Position numbers and translations under genes: made by a program. Positions 25,951-35,273 of a DNA stretch of 48,800 bases are shown piece after piece. Position 1 is the stretch's first letter; every line of letters starts with the position of its first letter. This stretch comes from Pseudomonadota bacterium. GTDB taxonomy: Bacteria > Pseudomonadota > Gammaproteobacteria > Steroidobacterales > Steroidobacteraceae. The notes beneath the pieces were generated by a model. The model was given only the letters and a program-made list of their open reading frames with translations, made no database searches and had not been told where the DNA came from. The DNA lies in contig JAEWAF010000030.1 of NCBI GenBank assembly GCA_023391815.1, positions 1 to 48,800 of the forward strand, written 5' to 3'.

Positions 25951-27102
25951 ATGTTCAGTATTCGCGCCAAGAAGCGCCGCGATGGCTTTGTGCTCGATGT
26001 CGAGATCGAGGTTTCTTCGCCCGGCGTTGTCGCGTTATTCGGCCGCTCGGGCTGCGGCAAGACGACGCTGGCGAACATCATCGCCGGCCTGCTGCCCGCC
26101 GACGATGCTCACATCGTGATCGACGGCGTCGCGCTCGAACAGAATGGCAAGTCGCTGCAGGCAGAACATCGACGGATCGGTTACGTGTTCCAGGACGCGC
26201 GATTGTTTCCTCACCTGGATGTGATGGGGAATCTGCGCTACGGCGAGAAGCGCGCGAATCGCTTCGTGCCGAACTTGCAAGGAGTGCGGGTGAATCCGCC
26301 CCCGGATATGCCACGCATTACGCTCGACGTGGTCGCGCCGTTGCTCGGACTCGAGCCGTTGTTGTCGCGGCGAGTTCATCAGCTCTCGGGCGGTGAACGT
26401 CAGCGGGTTGCGCTGGGGCGTGCGTTGTTGTCGGGGCCTCGCGTTTTGATTCTCGATGAGCCGCTGGCATCGCTCGATGCCGCGCGCCGGGAAGAAGTGC
26501 TGCCATACCTGGAAAAGCTGCGTGACGAGCTCGCGATTCCCATGATCTATGTGAGCCATCAGTTTGAAGAAGTGCTGCGGCTCGCGACGCACGTGGTGCT
26601 GATGGATAAAGGCAAGGTGTTGTCGCAGGGCTCGCTGGATGAATTGAGTTTGCATCCGGAGCTGCGTGCCATCGTGGGGCCGGAGGCGGTGGGTGCTGTG
26701 ATTCACGGCACCGTTGAGTCGGTGGATGGCGGCACCGGCCTTGCAAACATTCGGGTCGGTACGAACGTGCTGCAAATCAACTTACGAGGGGCGCGGGTTG
26801 GTGCTCACGTGCGTGCGCAATTGCTGGCGCGAGATATCATTCTCGCGACCAGTCGGCCCGACCATCTCAGCGTTCGTAACACCATGACCGGAACGATCGC
26901 GCGGATCGTGCCGGATGATGAAGAGACGGAGCTGGTCTACGTCGATATCGGTGGCGCGTCGATTCTGTCGCGCGTCACGCGAGCCGCATCGGTCGCGCTT
27001 GGTCTGCGCGCCGGTCTGCCGGTGTGGGCGTTGGTGAAGTCGGTGTCGATTCGCGGACACGCATTTCTGGAAGGGCTGCCCCGACAGCTTCCCGCGACCT
27101 AG
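25951..27102 (+). CDS. modC: Molybdate ABC transporter ATP-binding protein with TOBE/Mop domains
   Basis: 383 aa. Walker A GRSGCGKTT (31-39), Q-loop YVFQDARLFPHL, signature LSGGERQR (145-152), Walker B VLILDEP (165-171) and switch His in VSHQFEE. The C-terminal 130 residues (from about GTVESVDGGTGLANIRV, and again TGTIARIVPDDEETELVYVDIG) form tandem molybdopterin/molybdate-binding TOBE-like domains that sense Mo. It energises molybdate import. An insertion between the Q-loop and signature (RANRFVPNLQGVRVNPPPDMPRI) is longer than in short ABC proteins but is compatible with ModC. Confidence 0.93.
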   Translation: MFSIRAKKRRDGFVLDVEIEVSSPGVVALFGRSGCGKTTLANIIAGLLPADDAHIVIDGVALEQNGKSLQAEHRRIGYVFQDARLFPHLDVMGNLRYGEKRANRFVPNLQGVRVNPPPDMPRITLDVVAPLLGLEPLLSRRVHQLSGGERQRVALGRALLSGPRVLILDEPLASLDAARREEVLPYLEKLRDELAIPMIYVSHQFEEVLRLATHVVLMDKGKVLSQGSLDELSLHPELRAIVGPEAVGAVIHGTVESVDGGTGLANIRVGTNVLQINLRGARVGAHVRAQLLARDIILATSRPDHLSVRNTMTGTIARIVPDDEETELVYVDIGGASILSRVTRAASVALGLRAGLPVWALVKSVSIRGHAFLEGLPRQLPAT

Positions 27103-27114
27103 GGTAGTGGGATG

Positions 27115-27912
27115 TTATCGAGATGTCGGCGAGAGAATCGTGAAGCCGGCCTTGGTGAAGATCGCACGAGCCGCGTCACTTCGCAGGAAGTTCAGGAATG
27201 AATTAGTTGCCGGCGATGCGCTGGTCGTTGCCGCCGCCGGATAAGTGATGGGCGGGTGTGACGACTCCGGAAACACATCGACCACGCGAACTTGCGGCTC
27301 GACCGCCGCATCCGTCGCATACACGATGCCGAGCGGCGCTTCGCCCCGCGCCACGTACATCAACGCGACCCGCACATTGTCCGCTCGCACGAGCCGTCGC
27401 TCGATCGCCGACCACAGATCAAGATTGCCGAGCGCGGTCTTCGCGTATTTGCCGACCGGCACCGAGTCTGGGTCGCCGGTGGAGAGCCGGCCGTTCGGCC
27501 CGAGCGCTTCCAGCAGCGGCGCGCCTTTCTGAAGCTTCAAGGCGGCTTTGCTGTCCTTCGGCGCGATGAGCACCAGCCGATTGCCGAGCAGGTCGGTGCG
27601 CGTGTCGGTCTTGATCAGCTTGTGCTCCTGCAGGTAGTTCATCCAATCCTGGTCGGCGGACAAGAACGCGTCGGCTCGCGCGCCCGACTCGATCTGCTTG
27701 GCCAGCGCCGAGCTGGCGGCGAACGAGAACTTCACCGGCACCTTGGATTGTTGGGTGTAGAGCGGCCCGATCTGCTGTAAGACGTCAGTGAGCGACGCCG
27801 CCGCGAACACGAGCAAGGGCTCGCCCTGAGCTTCGGCCGCCGTCGCCGACCGGGTCAGCAGCAGGGCTGCGATGAGAAATTGCGCAAAGCTGCGCGTCAG
27901 GAACTGGATCAT
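27115..27912 (-). CDS. modA: Molybdate ABC transporter periplasmic binding protein
   Basis: 265 aa. Signal peptide ends near AEAQG; the mature N-terminus is LLVFAAASLTDVLQQI, the classical ModA opening with the ligand-contacting Ser of AASL. KFSFAASSALAKQIESGARADAFLSADQDWMNYL and the RLSTGDPDSVPVGKYAKTAL segment follow. It captures molybdate for ModB/ModC. It has GAGG seven bases before the ATG at 27912. Convergent with modC (12-bp gap) and divergent from the short modE, so it is not cotranscribed with modBC, unlike the usual modABC operon. Confidence 0.93.
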   Translation of the reverse strand: MIQFLTRSFAQFLIAALLLTRSATAAEAQGEPLLVFAAASLTDVLQQIGPLYTQQSKVPVKFSFAASSALAKQIESGARADAFLSADQDWMNYLQEHKLIKTDTRTDLLGNRLVLIAPKDSKAALKLQKGAPLLEALGPNGRLSTGDPDSVPVGKYAKTALGNLDLWSAIERRLVRADNVRVALMYVARGEAPLGIVYATDAAVEPQVRVVDVFPESSHPPITYPAAATTSASPATNSFLNFLRSDAARAIFTKAGFTILSPTSR

Positions 27913-27992
27913 GCCGATACCTCGATTGCGGCCGGCGCTTGGATCGTAGCCGGGGCTGCGTTACTTTCGGGTGTCGCCCGCGGAGACAGACG

Positions 27993-28415
27993 ATGAGCAG
28001 GCTCAAGATCACATTGCGTGTGGATTTCGATTCCGACCATGCCATCGGGCCGGGCAAGGTGGCGTTGCTCGAGAAGATGCGCGACTCCGGCTCGCTCTCG
28101 CAGGCGGCTCGCGATCTGGACATGAGCTATCGCCGCGCCTGGCAGTTGCTGGCCAGTCTCAATCAAACCTTTCGCGAACCGCTCGTGCTCACGGCGACTG
28201 GCGGAACAGGCGGCGGCGGAACGACGCTCACTGAATTCGGCGAAGCCATTGTCACCGCCTATCGCCAATTCGAAAAAGAAACCAACGCCCGCGCCGAGAA
28301 ATACTTCGGCCCCATGCTCAAGACCGTGAGCACTCAGCGCGAGGGCGCGCGTCGTTCCATCACTCGCACGCAGCGCTCGCCCGCCACGGCTGCGGCGAAG
28401 CGAGCGGCGCGTTGA
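27993..28415 (+). CDS. ModE-like DNA-binding regulator lacking the TOBE domain
   Basis: 140 aa. The N-terminal winged helix of ModE is obvious: ALLEKMRDSGSLSQAARDLDMSYRRAWQLLASLNQTF with its helix-turn-helix, then EPLVLTATGGTGGGGTTLTEFGEAIVTAYRQFE. The C-terminal molybdate-binding Mop/TOBE region is absent; instead the protein ends in a basic Ser/Arg/Ala-rich tail (about 110-140). GGAG lies seven bases before the ATG. Divergent from modA over 80 bp, so it most likely regulates modA and perhaps modBC; how it senses Mo without the domain is open. Confidence 0.82.
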   Translation: MSRLKITLRVDFDSDHAIGPGKVALLEKMRDSGSLSQAARDLDMSYRRAWQLLASLNQTFREPLVLTATGGTGGGGTTLTEFGEAIVTAYRQFEKETNARAEKYFGPMLKTVSTQREGARRSITRTQRSPATAAAKRAAR

Positions 28416-28827
28416 TGGAGCTGCTTTCATCGATCGACAATCCAGCTTGATGACGGGCGACTGCGCGATATCCGTGAGGATATAACGAGGGCAGGGTGCG
28501 GCGCTATGTCCGATCCTGCATTTCGGTGCGCTTGGCTGCGGGGGCGAGCTGCGGGATTGAGATCTCGCGTACGGTTGCAACTCCGAAATACGACAATCCC
28601 GGTGATGGACGCCGATTCAACCGATCTGCAATGCTGTTCACAGTTCGCTCGAGCGAACATGAGGAGATGCAACGAGCCTTGGGTGGGTCGAGCGCCACGT
28701 CGCGCGTGAATCAATCTTTATGCGCCACATCCGATCGGATGTTTGTTATCTCTCAGCTTTGGAGGATCAGGAGATCATTCCGCATTGGGTGCGCGCACTG
28801 TAAAAAGCAGCCATTTCCAGAGCATCG
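28416..28827. other. Intergenic region without a recognised gene
   Basis: About 410 bp between the modE-like gene and the LysR gene. Several short overlapping frames exist on both strands but none has a ribosome site or familiar sequence. Nothing structured was seen. Confidence 0.5.
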
Positions 28828-29751
28828 TCACCGGCTTCGCTGCTTCGTTCTGCTGCCATCATTTCCAATGTATGCGGCAAGTTCGTTCGGCGTTCCCTTC
28901 GGAAAGGCCGCCTTGAGATGTTCGAGGAATGCCGAGACTCGGGCGCTCAACAACCGTCGCGATGGATAAAGCGCCCACAAGGCGATTTCGGACCCGGCGA
29001 TCTCGCCCCACAGCACCAGCCTGCCTGCTTCGAGATCGCCAGTGACGAGCGAAATGGGCAGGCGGCCGATGCCTGCGCCCGTACGCACGGCATCTCGCAC
29101 CATGATCATCGATGACAGCCGGAGGATTGGATCGACATGGATTCGCGACTTGCCGGCCGCCGTTTCCAATTCCCAAACTGTCGCTTGGTCCCCCACTGAG
29201 CGTACGACAGCAGGTACCACTTTGTTCTTCGCCGGTCGCTCGATCGTCGGACTCGCCACAACCACGAGTCGATCGCGCAGAAAGGCGCGCCCGACGAGTG
29301 TTTCATCCGGTTTCGGATTCACCCGGATCGCCAGGTCGTAGCCTTCTTCAACCATATCGACGGGCCGATCTTCGGACGTGACTTCGAGTCGGACCTGCGG
29401 ATGCTTGACGGCGAACTCAGCGGCGAGCTTGCCCATCGCGATCTGGCAGAAGAGCAGCGGCGCGCTGACACGAAGCGTTCCTCGCGGTGTATTTCCGCCG
29501 GACGCAATCGCTGCGGAGGTTTCCTCCAGCTCGGTCAGTAACGATCCGGTCCGATCATGAAGCGCCTTTCCCTCTTGGGTCAGCGTCAACGTCCGAGCGC
29601 CGCGTTCGAACAAACGCAAGCCGAGGCTGTTCTCGAGCTCCGAGACCCTCCGTGAAAGCGTCGCCTTCGGCCGGCCCGTGATTCTGGCGGCGCGGCCAAA
29701 TCCCCCATGTCGTGCAACGAGGTTGAAGTCCGCGAGAGCGAGCAAATCCAT
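28828..29751 (-). CDS. LysR family transcriptional regulator
   Basis: 307 aa. The N-terminal HTH (FNLVARHGGFGRAARITGRPKATLSRRVSELENSLGLRLFER) is followed by the effector domain starting TPRGTLRVSAPL with RIHVD, IGRLPISLVTGDLEAGRL. The ATG at 29751 has GGTGG about six bases upstream; a GTG 9 bases upstream is the alternative. It is divergent from an NmrA-type oxidoreductase with about 100 bp between, the usual layout for a LysR that controls its neighbour. The effector is unknown. Confidence 0.9.
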   Translation of the reverse strand: MDLLALADFNLVARHGGFGRAARITGRPKATLSRRVSELENSLGLRLFERGARTLTLTQEGKALHDRTGSLLTELEETSAAIASGGNTPRGTLRVSAPLLFCQIAMGKLAAEFAVKHPQVRLEVTSEDRPVDMVEEGYDLAIRVNPKPDETLVGRAFLRDRLVVVASPTIERPAKNKVVPAVVRSVGDQATVWELETAAGKSRIHVDPILRLSSMIMVRDAVRTGAGIGRLPISLVTGDLEAGRLVLWGEIAGSEIALWALYPSRRLLSARVSAFLEHLKAAFPKGTPNELAAYIGNDGSRTKQRSR

Positions 29752-29855
29752 GTGTTCCACCAGTGAGACGAGCTGTCCAACTATAGGGGCTTACGTCCCG
29801 CCTGTGAATCACCAATCATCTCCTCACGCCCATCACACAACCAGGAGCGATTGCC

Positions 29856-30725
29856 ATGACCATTCTCGTTACCGGTGCCACCGGAACTGTCGGCCGCCAA
29901 GTCGTCGAACAACTCGTGAAGCGCGACGCGAACGTGCGCGCGCTCGTCCGAAACCCGGCAAAGGCCGAGTTTCCTGACGCGGTCCACGTCGTGCAGGGCG
30001 ATCTGCTCGATGTCGACTCGTTGCGTGCCGCGTTCGATGGTGTTTCCACGTTGTTTTTGTTGAACGCAGTGGTGCCCGATGAATTCACGCAGGCACTCGT
30101 CGCGCTCAACGTCGCCCGCGAAGCAGGCATCAAGCGGATCGTCTATCTCTCGGTGATTCACAGCGACGTCTACGTGAACGTACCGCACTTCGCCGGCAAG
30201 TATGGCGTCGAGCGCATGATCGAACGGCTCGCCTTCAGCGCCACGATTCTTCGGCCCGCCTATTTCATGGGCAATGACCTCACGATCAAGGACGTCGTGT
30301 TCAACTACGGCGTGTATCCGATGCCTATCGGCAGCAAGGGCCTCGCGATGATCGATGCGCGCGATGTCGGTGAGATCGCAGCGATCGAGCTGATCCGCCG
30401 CGAGCAGGCTGCCGACACACTTCCGCTCAGCCGTATCAACCTCGTCGGTCCGGACGTCCTCACGGGAGCCGATGTCGCAGCGACCTGGTCGGAGGTTCTG
30501 CATCGCCCAGTCGCATACGGCGGCGATGACGCCCGCGGATTCGAGCAGAACCTCAGGAAGTTCATGCCCGCGTGGATGGCCTACGACATGCGAATGATGA
30601 GCGAACGTTTCCTCAGCGACGGAATGATTCCCGAAGCGGGCGATCTCGAGCGCTTGACCGCGCTACTCGGACGTCCGCTGCGCTCGTATCGAAACTTCGC
30701 TGCCGAAGTCGCCGGCGCGGTCTGA
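29856..30725 (+). CDS. NmrA-like NAD(P)H-binding oxidoreductase
   Basis: 289 aa. It opens with the Rossmann motif TILVTGATGTVGRQVVEQLV, followed by RALVRNP, GDLLDVDSLRAAFDGV and the RIVYLSVIHSDVYVNV stretch; the atypical SDR extended fold lacks the classical YxxxK catalytic pair at the standard place, as in NmrA-like proteins that often act as redox sensors or quinone reductases. AGGAG lies eight bases before the ATG. Probably regulated by the divergent LysR gene. Confidence 0.88.
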   Translation: MTILVTGATGTVGRQVVEQLVKRDANVRALVRNPAKAEFPDAVHVVQGDLLDVDSLRAAFDGVSTLFLLNAVVPDEFTQALVALNVAREAGIKRIVYLSVIHSDVYVNVPHFAGKYGVERMIERLAFSATILRPAYFMGNDLTIKDVVFNYGVYPMPIGSKGLAMIDARDVGEIAAIELIRREQAADTLPLSRINLVGPDVLTGADVAATWSEVLHRPVAYGGDDARGFEQNLRKFMPAWMAYDMRMMSERFLSDGMIPEAGDLERLTALLGRPLRSYRNFAAEVAGAV

Positions 30726-30804
30726 GGCTCATCGGCCTTTTGAGCGAGGCGGGGGACGGCGGGAACTTGGAGAATGCGCCGCTGGATCGGCAGCTGGCGG
30801 GCTT

Positions 30805-32139
30805 ATGCGTACGACCTTTGGGCAAACCTCGGCGTTCCGAACGGCAACTTACGCGTTCACCCTCGGCGCATTGTTTCTATCGGTCCCTGCGGCCATGGCG
30901 GCACGTCGTCCCTGCGATTGCGACAATCTCGAACAGATCGAGGAACACATCGCCCAGCAGGAATTTCTCCGCAAGCTGTTCCAGCAATGGGCGGAGTACA
31001 TGCCGAGCTCGCTGCGCACGCCGGCCGACGTGCGCCAGCGGGCCAATACGCTGTTTCATCTCACCTTCTATGGCGTGCCCACCGAAGTGCCTCATGGCAC
31101 CGGGTCCGGTGCCGGCGCCGCGTTCGGAACATTGTTGGATCCGGATGAGCACTGCCCGCTCGTCAAATACCTGTACGACGAGAAGGGCAATGCGGTCGTC
31201 CGGGAAACGGAGCGATCCCGCGAGGAGCACCGGAATCCGCCGGAACTGGAGCACGCATGGGAACGCATCACCGAACGGCAATACCCGAGCAGCGAATGCG
31301 CGGCGATCGTGAAATTCACGCTTGCGCACGAACACCATCATCAAGACACCTGCCGGAGCAGCAATACGCCGAAGTCCAGCTGGGACAATGCGCTGTTCTT
31401 CGTCAAGGACGATCGGGACGCGTACCAGGCCGGTCTCGAGATTCTTTACGCCGAGCGTGCTCGATTGAAGCGTCAGTGCGAGAAGCAACCGCCGCGTGAC
31501 GGGCGCTGGCGCGGCACGCTCGAGTACGCGTACGTCTATCACACGTTCAGTTCCGAATTCATGGAGAAGGGTTCGAGCAACGTGTATCTCGACGCCACGG
31601 GCGAGGCGCAAAGAGGCGAGCGCAAATCCGTGCGCGCCCGGGCGATCGTCGACGCGCCCTCGGGTGGCGGAAACATCAAAATGCCCTATCGGGCTTCACG
31701 CCAGGAAGCGTGGTTCAACAAAGTTTTGTGGCAGATGGATGGCGAATGCGGTTGGTATAAAAAAACCGACTGGAAGTTCGACGCCGGCAGCGAGACGCGC
31801 TCGGAAGCCAACATCAGCGGCACGGCCGACGGCGTCCTGCAGATCGATGAACAGGGAGGCACCGTGTACATCGACTATAGCGTGCCCGAGATGCCCGAAG
31901 GCACGCATACCCGACACGACTGGACCAAGCCGCAGGGTACTTGTTCGGAACGGACCGACCAGCAGACCGACACGACGCAGGGGCGCGTGCAGCGCATGCC
32001 GGGCATCAGCGTAACGATGAAGGCACCCATCGATCCGACGCATCCAAACGATATCGAAGTCGTCCGGATCGAATCCGACGGCACCGGCAAGGGCCAGCGC
32101 TACTGGGCGTTGCGGCTGCATCGCGAATCTGCGGAGTGA
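30805..32139 (+). CDS. Secreted protein of unknown function with an HExxH motif
   Basis: 444 aa. The N-terminus (to about residue 33, ending AAMA) is a signal peptide with mature sequence starting RRPCDCDN. Residues 174-179 read AHEHHH, i.e. a HExxH zincin motif (HEHHH), with ECAAIVKFTLAHEHHHQDTC around it and further cysteines (PCDCD, HCPL, CRSS, QCEK, ECGW). No known peptidase family was recognised. The C-terminal half is beta-rich and without recognisable domains. Four bases separate its stop from the start of the lipoprotein gene, so both are likely one operon. Confidence 0.72.
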   Translation: MRTTFGQTSAFRTATYAFTLGALFLSVPAAMAARRPCDCDNLEQIEEHIAQQEFLRKLFQQWAEYMPSSLRTPADVRQRANTLFHLTFYGVPTEVPHGTGSGAGAAFGTLLDPDEHCPLVKYLYDEKGNAVVRETERSREEHRNPPELEHAWERITERQYPSSECAAIVKFTLAHEHHHQDTCRSSNTPKSSWDNALFFVKDDRDAYQAGLEILYAERARLKRQCEKQPPRDGRWRGTLEYAYVYHTFSSEFMEKGSSNVYLDATGEAQRGERKSVRARAIVDAPSGGGNIKMPYRASRQEAWFNKVLWQMDGECGWYKKTDWKFDAGSETRSEANISGTADGVLQIDEQGGTVYIDYSVPEMPEGTHTRHDWTKPQGTCSERTDQQTDTTQGRVQRMPGISVTMKAPIDPTHPNDIEVVRIESDGTGKGQRYWALRLHRESAE

Positions 32140-32143
32140 TGTC

Positions 32144-33142
32144 ATGAGCAGCACTCGCATCTACGCACTTACTTGGTTCTCCCTTGCGGTCCTCACTGCT
32201 TGTGGCAGAGGCGAAGCGCCGCCGGTCGAGCACAGCAGTGCCCGCTCCACGGCCGCCGAGACGCCTTCGAATCAAACGTTCGATACGTCAAGCGTCGCCA
32301 CCAAGGAAATCCATCTCGCCGAAGAAATCGTCGATCCGGATGCGAACGAGCCGCTCGCCTCGGACGATGAGGACGCGGTCGATGCTCCTGCGGCCACGCC
32401 GACGGACGCTTATATGCTCGCCAACTCACCCGGCGAAGTGACGTTTCGGACGGAGCAAACGTCCAGCCTGAGAGCGACCGACGCTCAGGCCACGTTGGCC
32501 CTGGAAATCGCACGTCACAATCGAAAAGCTAGCCAGCAGGCCGCGTCAGGCGCATCGCAGCCGGCAGCGCCTGAAGCCACAGCCGCAACGGACAACGCAC
32601 CATCCGCGCCCATCCCTCAGGACAGCAAGCCGGCGCCGCCGCCAGTCGCTCCCGTCGACGAAAAGAAAATTCTCGCGGATCCGTCCGGCCAATGGGCGTC
32701 AAGCGCCGTGGCGAGCTCGACGTACGCACAAACAACCGGCGAGAAAGCCGGCTACTCCCCGTGGCAAGTGACCGGCACGCCGAACGTTGCACGCTACTCC
32801 GACAATCCAGCGGCGTGGACCACCAAGTCCGGCGACTCCAAGGTGCCCGAATGGTTGGAAGTGAAATTCGCCAAAGCGGTCCACGCGACCGGCTTGCGCA
32901 TCCGCCAAACCGCCGCACCGGGCGCAATCAGCAAGCTCGAGCTGATCGATGCCGACGGCGGCAGCCACGAAATCTGGAGCGGCACCGACACCACGCCTTA
33001 TGAGAAGAATGCCATCGGCTGGTTCGTCCAAGAGTTTCCTAAAACATCCTTTCTCGTGAAAGGCGCTCGCATCACATTGGAAACGGCCCGCGTTTGGGGA
33101 TGGAACGAGATCGACGCCGTGCAATTGGTTGGTGAGCCTTAG
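32144..33142 (+). CDS. Lipoprotein with C-terminal discoidin (F5/8 type C)-like domain
   Basis: 332 aa. Lipobox LTAC (Cys20) indicates outer membrane or inner membrane lipidation. Residues 25-180 are a low-complexity linker rich in Ala, Pro, Asp/Glu and Ser. From about 183 (WASSAVASSTYA) the sequence contains PWQVTGTPNVARYSDNPAAW, WLEVKFAKAVHATGLRIRQT, KLELIDADGG and WGWNEIDAVQLVG, which is the pattern of a galactose-binding-like/F5/8-type beta sandwich. It follows the HExxH protein by 4 bp, so a cell-surface complex is plausible. Confidence 0.8.
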   Translation: MSSTRIYALTWFSLAVLTACGRGEAPPVEHSSARSTAAETPSNQTFDTSSVATKEIHLAEEIVDPDANEPLASDDEDAVDAPAATPTDAYMLANSPGEVTFRTEQTSSLRATDAQATLALEIARHNRKASQQAASGASQPAAPEATAATDNAPSAPIPQDSKPAPPPVAPVDEKKILADPSGQWASSAVASSTYAQTTGEKAGYSPWQVTGTPNVARYSDNPAAWTTKSGDSKVPEWLEVKFAKAVHATGLRIRQTAAPGAISKLELIDADGGSHEIWSGTDTTPYEKNAIGWFVQEFPKTSFLVKGARITLETARVWGWNEIDAVQLVGEP

Positions 33143-33247
33143 GCCGACGGTGACGGGTACCTCATGACGACTGACAGCGGGGCGCTGTATAAGGTCGCCG
33201 ACCAGAGTCGACCCTGACGCGACGTTCACATTGAGGGAGTCCTGCCG

Positions 33248-34348
33248 GTGATACAGCTCGCTAGACAAGAGCACGCAATAGCGGCGCCGGCGGTGGAGAA
33301 TGGAATCGGACTCGGCCGCCGGGGAATGGCCATTGTGGGAGCATGGATGCTGGTGGCGATGCTCTTCGCCAGCCAGGCCTGGGTTGCCGCGGAGGTGCGC
33401 GGCGAACCGTTGACGTTGGCACGTGCGAGTGCCATCTGGCTCGTTTGGGCTGCGGTTTGGGCTGCCCTCACGCCGATCGCGCTCCGGATCGAGGCGCGGT
33501 TCCCGCTCCAGCGACCGCTCATCCTTGCCTCGCTTGTGGTACACAGTGTCGCTTCGGCGATCTGCGCGCTGATCAATCTGGCGCTGTTTGCGCTGGCGGC
33601 GCCTGTCATCGGTGCGACACAGGTCGAACCCACCTGGCTCGGCACTTTCAGCCGGCTGCTGGGCACGACGTTTCTACTGAACCTCCCGGTCTATTGGCTG
33701 ATCATCGTCGCGGCCCATGTGGAGCGACTCGTGCGTCGGCGACTCCGTCTCGAAGCACAGCTGGCCGATGCCCGCCTGCAGACACTGCGCTCCCAGCTGC
33801 AGCCGCACTTTCTCTTCAACGCCCTCAATACGATTTCGGTGCTGATGCACGAGAATGTCGACGCAGCGGATCGGATCCTGCTCCAGCTCAGCGCGTTACT
33901 GCGTCGCTCGCTCGATAGCACCGAGGCGCACGAGGTGACCCTAGGCGAAGAGATCGGCTTTCTCGAGCGCTATTTCGAGATCGAGCAGGCCCGCTTCGGC
34001 GAGCGTCTGAGCTATCGGATCCTCATTCCTGATCAGGTGCTCGAAGCGCGGGTTCCGAACCTGATCCTCCAACCCCTGGTCGAGAACGCGCTTCGCCATG
34101 GACTGGCCACGCGCGCTGGACCGGGGCGAGTGGAAATCAAAGCGGACCGGCAGGCCGATTCGCTTCTACTATGCGTTGTCGATGACGGCCGAGGTCTACC
34201 TCCGGCGACAACCGAACGCGTCGGCCTGACGAACACCAGGGCGCGGTTGCGCTTGCTGTATGGGGACAGGCAACGCCTCGACGTGCGAAATTCCGACGAC
34301 GGCGGCGTCATCGCCGAGATCGAGCTACCTTGGCGCACTGTCGCATGA
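33248..34348 (+). CDS. LytS/YehU-type sensor histidine kinase
   Basis: 366 aa. Four hydrophobic helices in the first 155 residues form the sensor/membrane part. The His_kinase domain opens LQPHFLFNALN with phospho-acceptor His187 and continues NLILQPLVENALRHGL (N-box) and VVDDGRGLPP. The start codon is GTG with GGGAG upstream; a downstream ATG at 33326 is less likely. It overlaps the response regulator by 4 bp (ATGA) and so forms a pair with it. Confidence 0.9.
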   Translation: MIQLARQEHAIAAPAVENGIGLGRRGMAIVGAWMLVAMLFASQAWVAAEVRGEPLTLARASAIWLVWAAVWAALTPIALRIEARFPLQRPLILASLVVHSVASAICALINLALFALAAPVIGATQVEPTWLGTFSRLLGTTFLLNLPVYWLIIVAAHVERLVRRRLRLEAQLADARLQTLRSQLQPHFLFNALNTISVLMHENVDAADRILLQLSALLRRSLDSTEAHEVTLGEEIGFLERYFEIEQARFGERLSYRILIPDQVLEARVPNLILQPLVENALRHGLATRAGPGRVEIKADRQADSLLLCVVDDGRGLPPATTERVGLTNTRARLRLLYGDRQRLDVRNSDDGGVIAEIELPWRTVA

Positions 34349-35106
34349 CCATCCGCGTACTGATCGTTGACGATGAACCGGTCGCGCGCCGTGGGATCTT
34401 GCGGCTGTTGCGGCAGGAGCCGGACATCGAAGTCGTCGAAGAGTGCGGTGACGGTGAGGCTGCCATCTCGGCGATCAGTGCGCTTTCGCCTGATCTCGTC
34501 TTCCTCGATGTGCAGATGCCCGAGCTCGACGGATTCGCTGTCATTGAAGCCATCGGCGGCAACCGCATGCCGGCGGTCGTGTTCGTGACCGCATTCGATC
34601 AACACGCCGTGCGAGCTTTCGATGCTCAAGCGGTCGATTACGTGCTGAAGCCAATCGACCCGGAACGCTTTCGCCGTGCAGTCCAACGCGCCCGTTCCCA
34701 CCTCGCCCATCCCGATGACGGATTCGTCCGTCGCGTTTCCGAGGTTTTGAAATCGATCGATCGAGGTGCGCTTCAGCGTTATCCCTCGCGACTCGCCATC
34801 CGTTCCGAGGGGCGCGTTCGATTGCTCGACATCGGCGAGGTCGATCGCATCGTCGCCGCGGGAAATTACGTTGAGATCCACACAGGCGCAAAACAACACC
34901 TGCTGCGCGAGACGATGACCAGCATCGAGTCCCGCCTGGACCCACAACGCTTCATCCGAGTATCGCGGGCGGCAATCATCAGCATTGCTCAGATTCGCGA
35001 AGTGCAGCCACTCTTCAACGGCGACTTTGTCGTTCTCCTGAAGAATGGCGCGCAGGTGAACGGCAGCCGCCGCTATCGGGCGGCGCTCGACGTGTTGCTT
35101 CGCTGA
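34345..35106 (+). CDS. LytTR-type response regulator
   Basis: 253 aa. Receiver domain VLIVDDEPVARRG with phospho-acceptor Asp55 in LVFLDVQMPELDGF and conserved Lys in DYVLKPID. The C-terminal LytTR DNA-binding domain is seen as RLLDIGEVDRIVAAGNYVEIHT... then RETMTSIESRLDPQRFIRVSRAAIISIAQIREV. It is the cognate partner of the upstream kinase by overlap and domain type; LytTR regulators often control cell-envelope or stress genes, but the target is not visible here. Confidence 0.92.
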   Translation: MTIRVLIVDDEPVARRGILRLLRQEPDIEVVEECGDGEAAISAISALSPDLVFLDVQMPELDGFAVIEAIGGNRMPAVVFVTAFDQHAVRAFDAQAVDYVLKPIDPERFRRAVQRARSHLAHPDDGFVRRVSEVLKSIDRGALQRYPSRLAIRSEGRVRLLDIGEVDRIVAAGNYVEIHTGAKQHLLRETMTSIESRLDPQRFIRVSRAAIISIAQIREVQPLFNGDFVVLLKNGAQVNGSRRYRAALDVLLR

Positions 35107-35273
35107 GCGCCGTTTCGCATCCGAGCGCGCATTTGCGCCGATGCACGGCACGTCTCGTCACTCCGCAACCTCCACTCGTCCCAGCCCTGCGTCCGCCTGA
35201 AACCGAGTCGACGCGAGCGACCGTGCGATCACTCAACATCCGCGACACGCACTACCGCGTTTCGGAGCTGATC

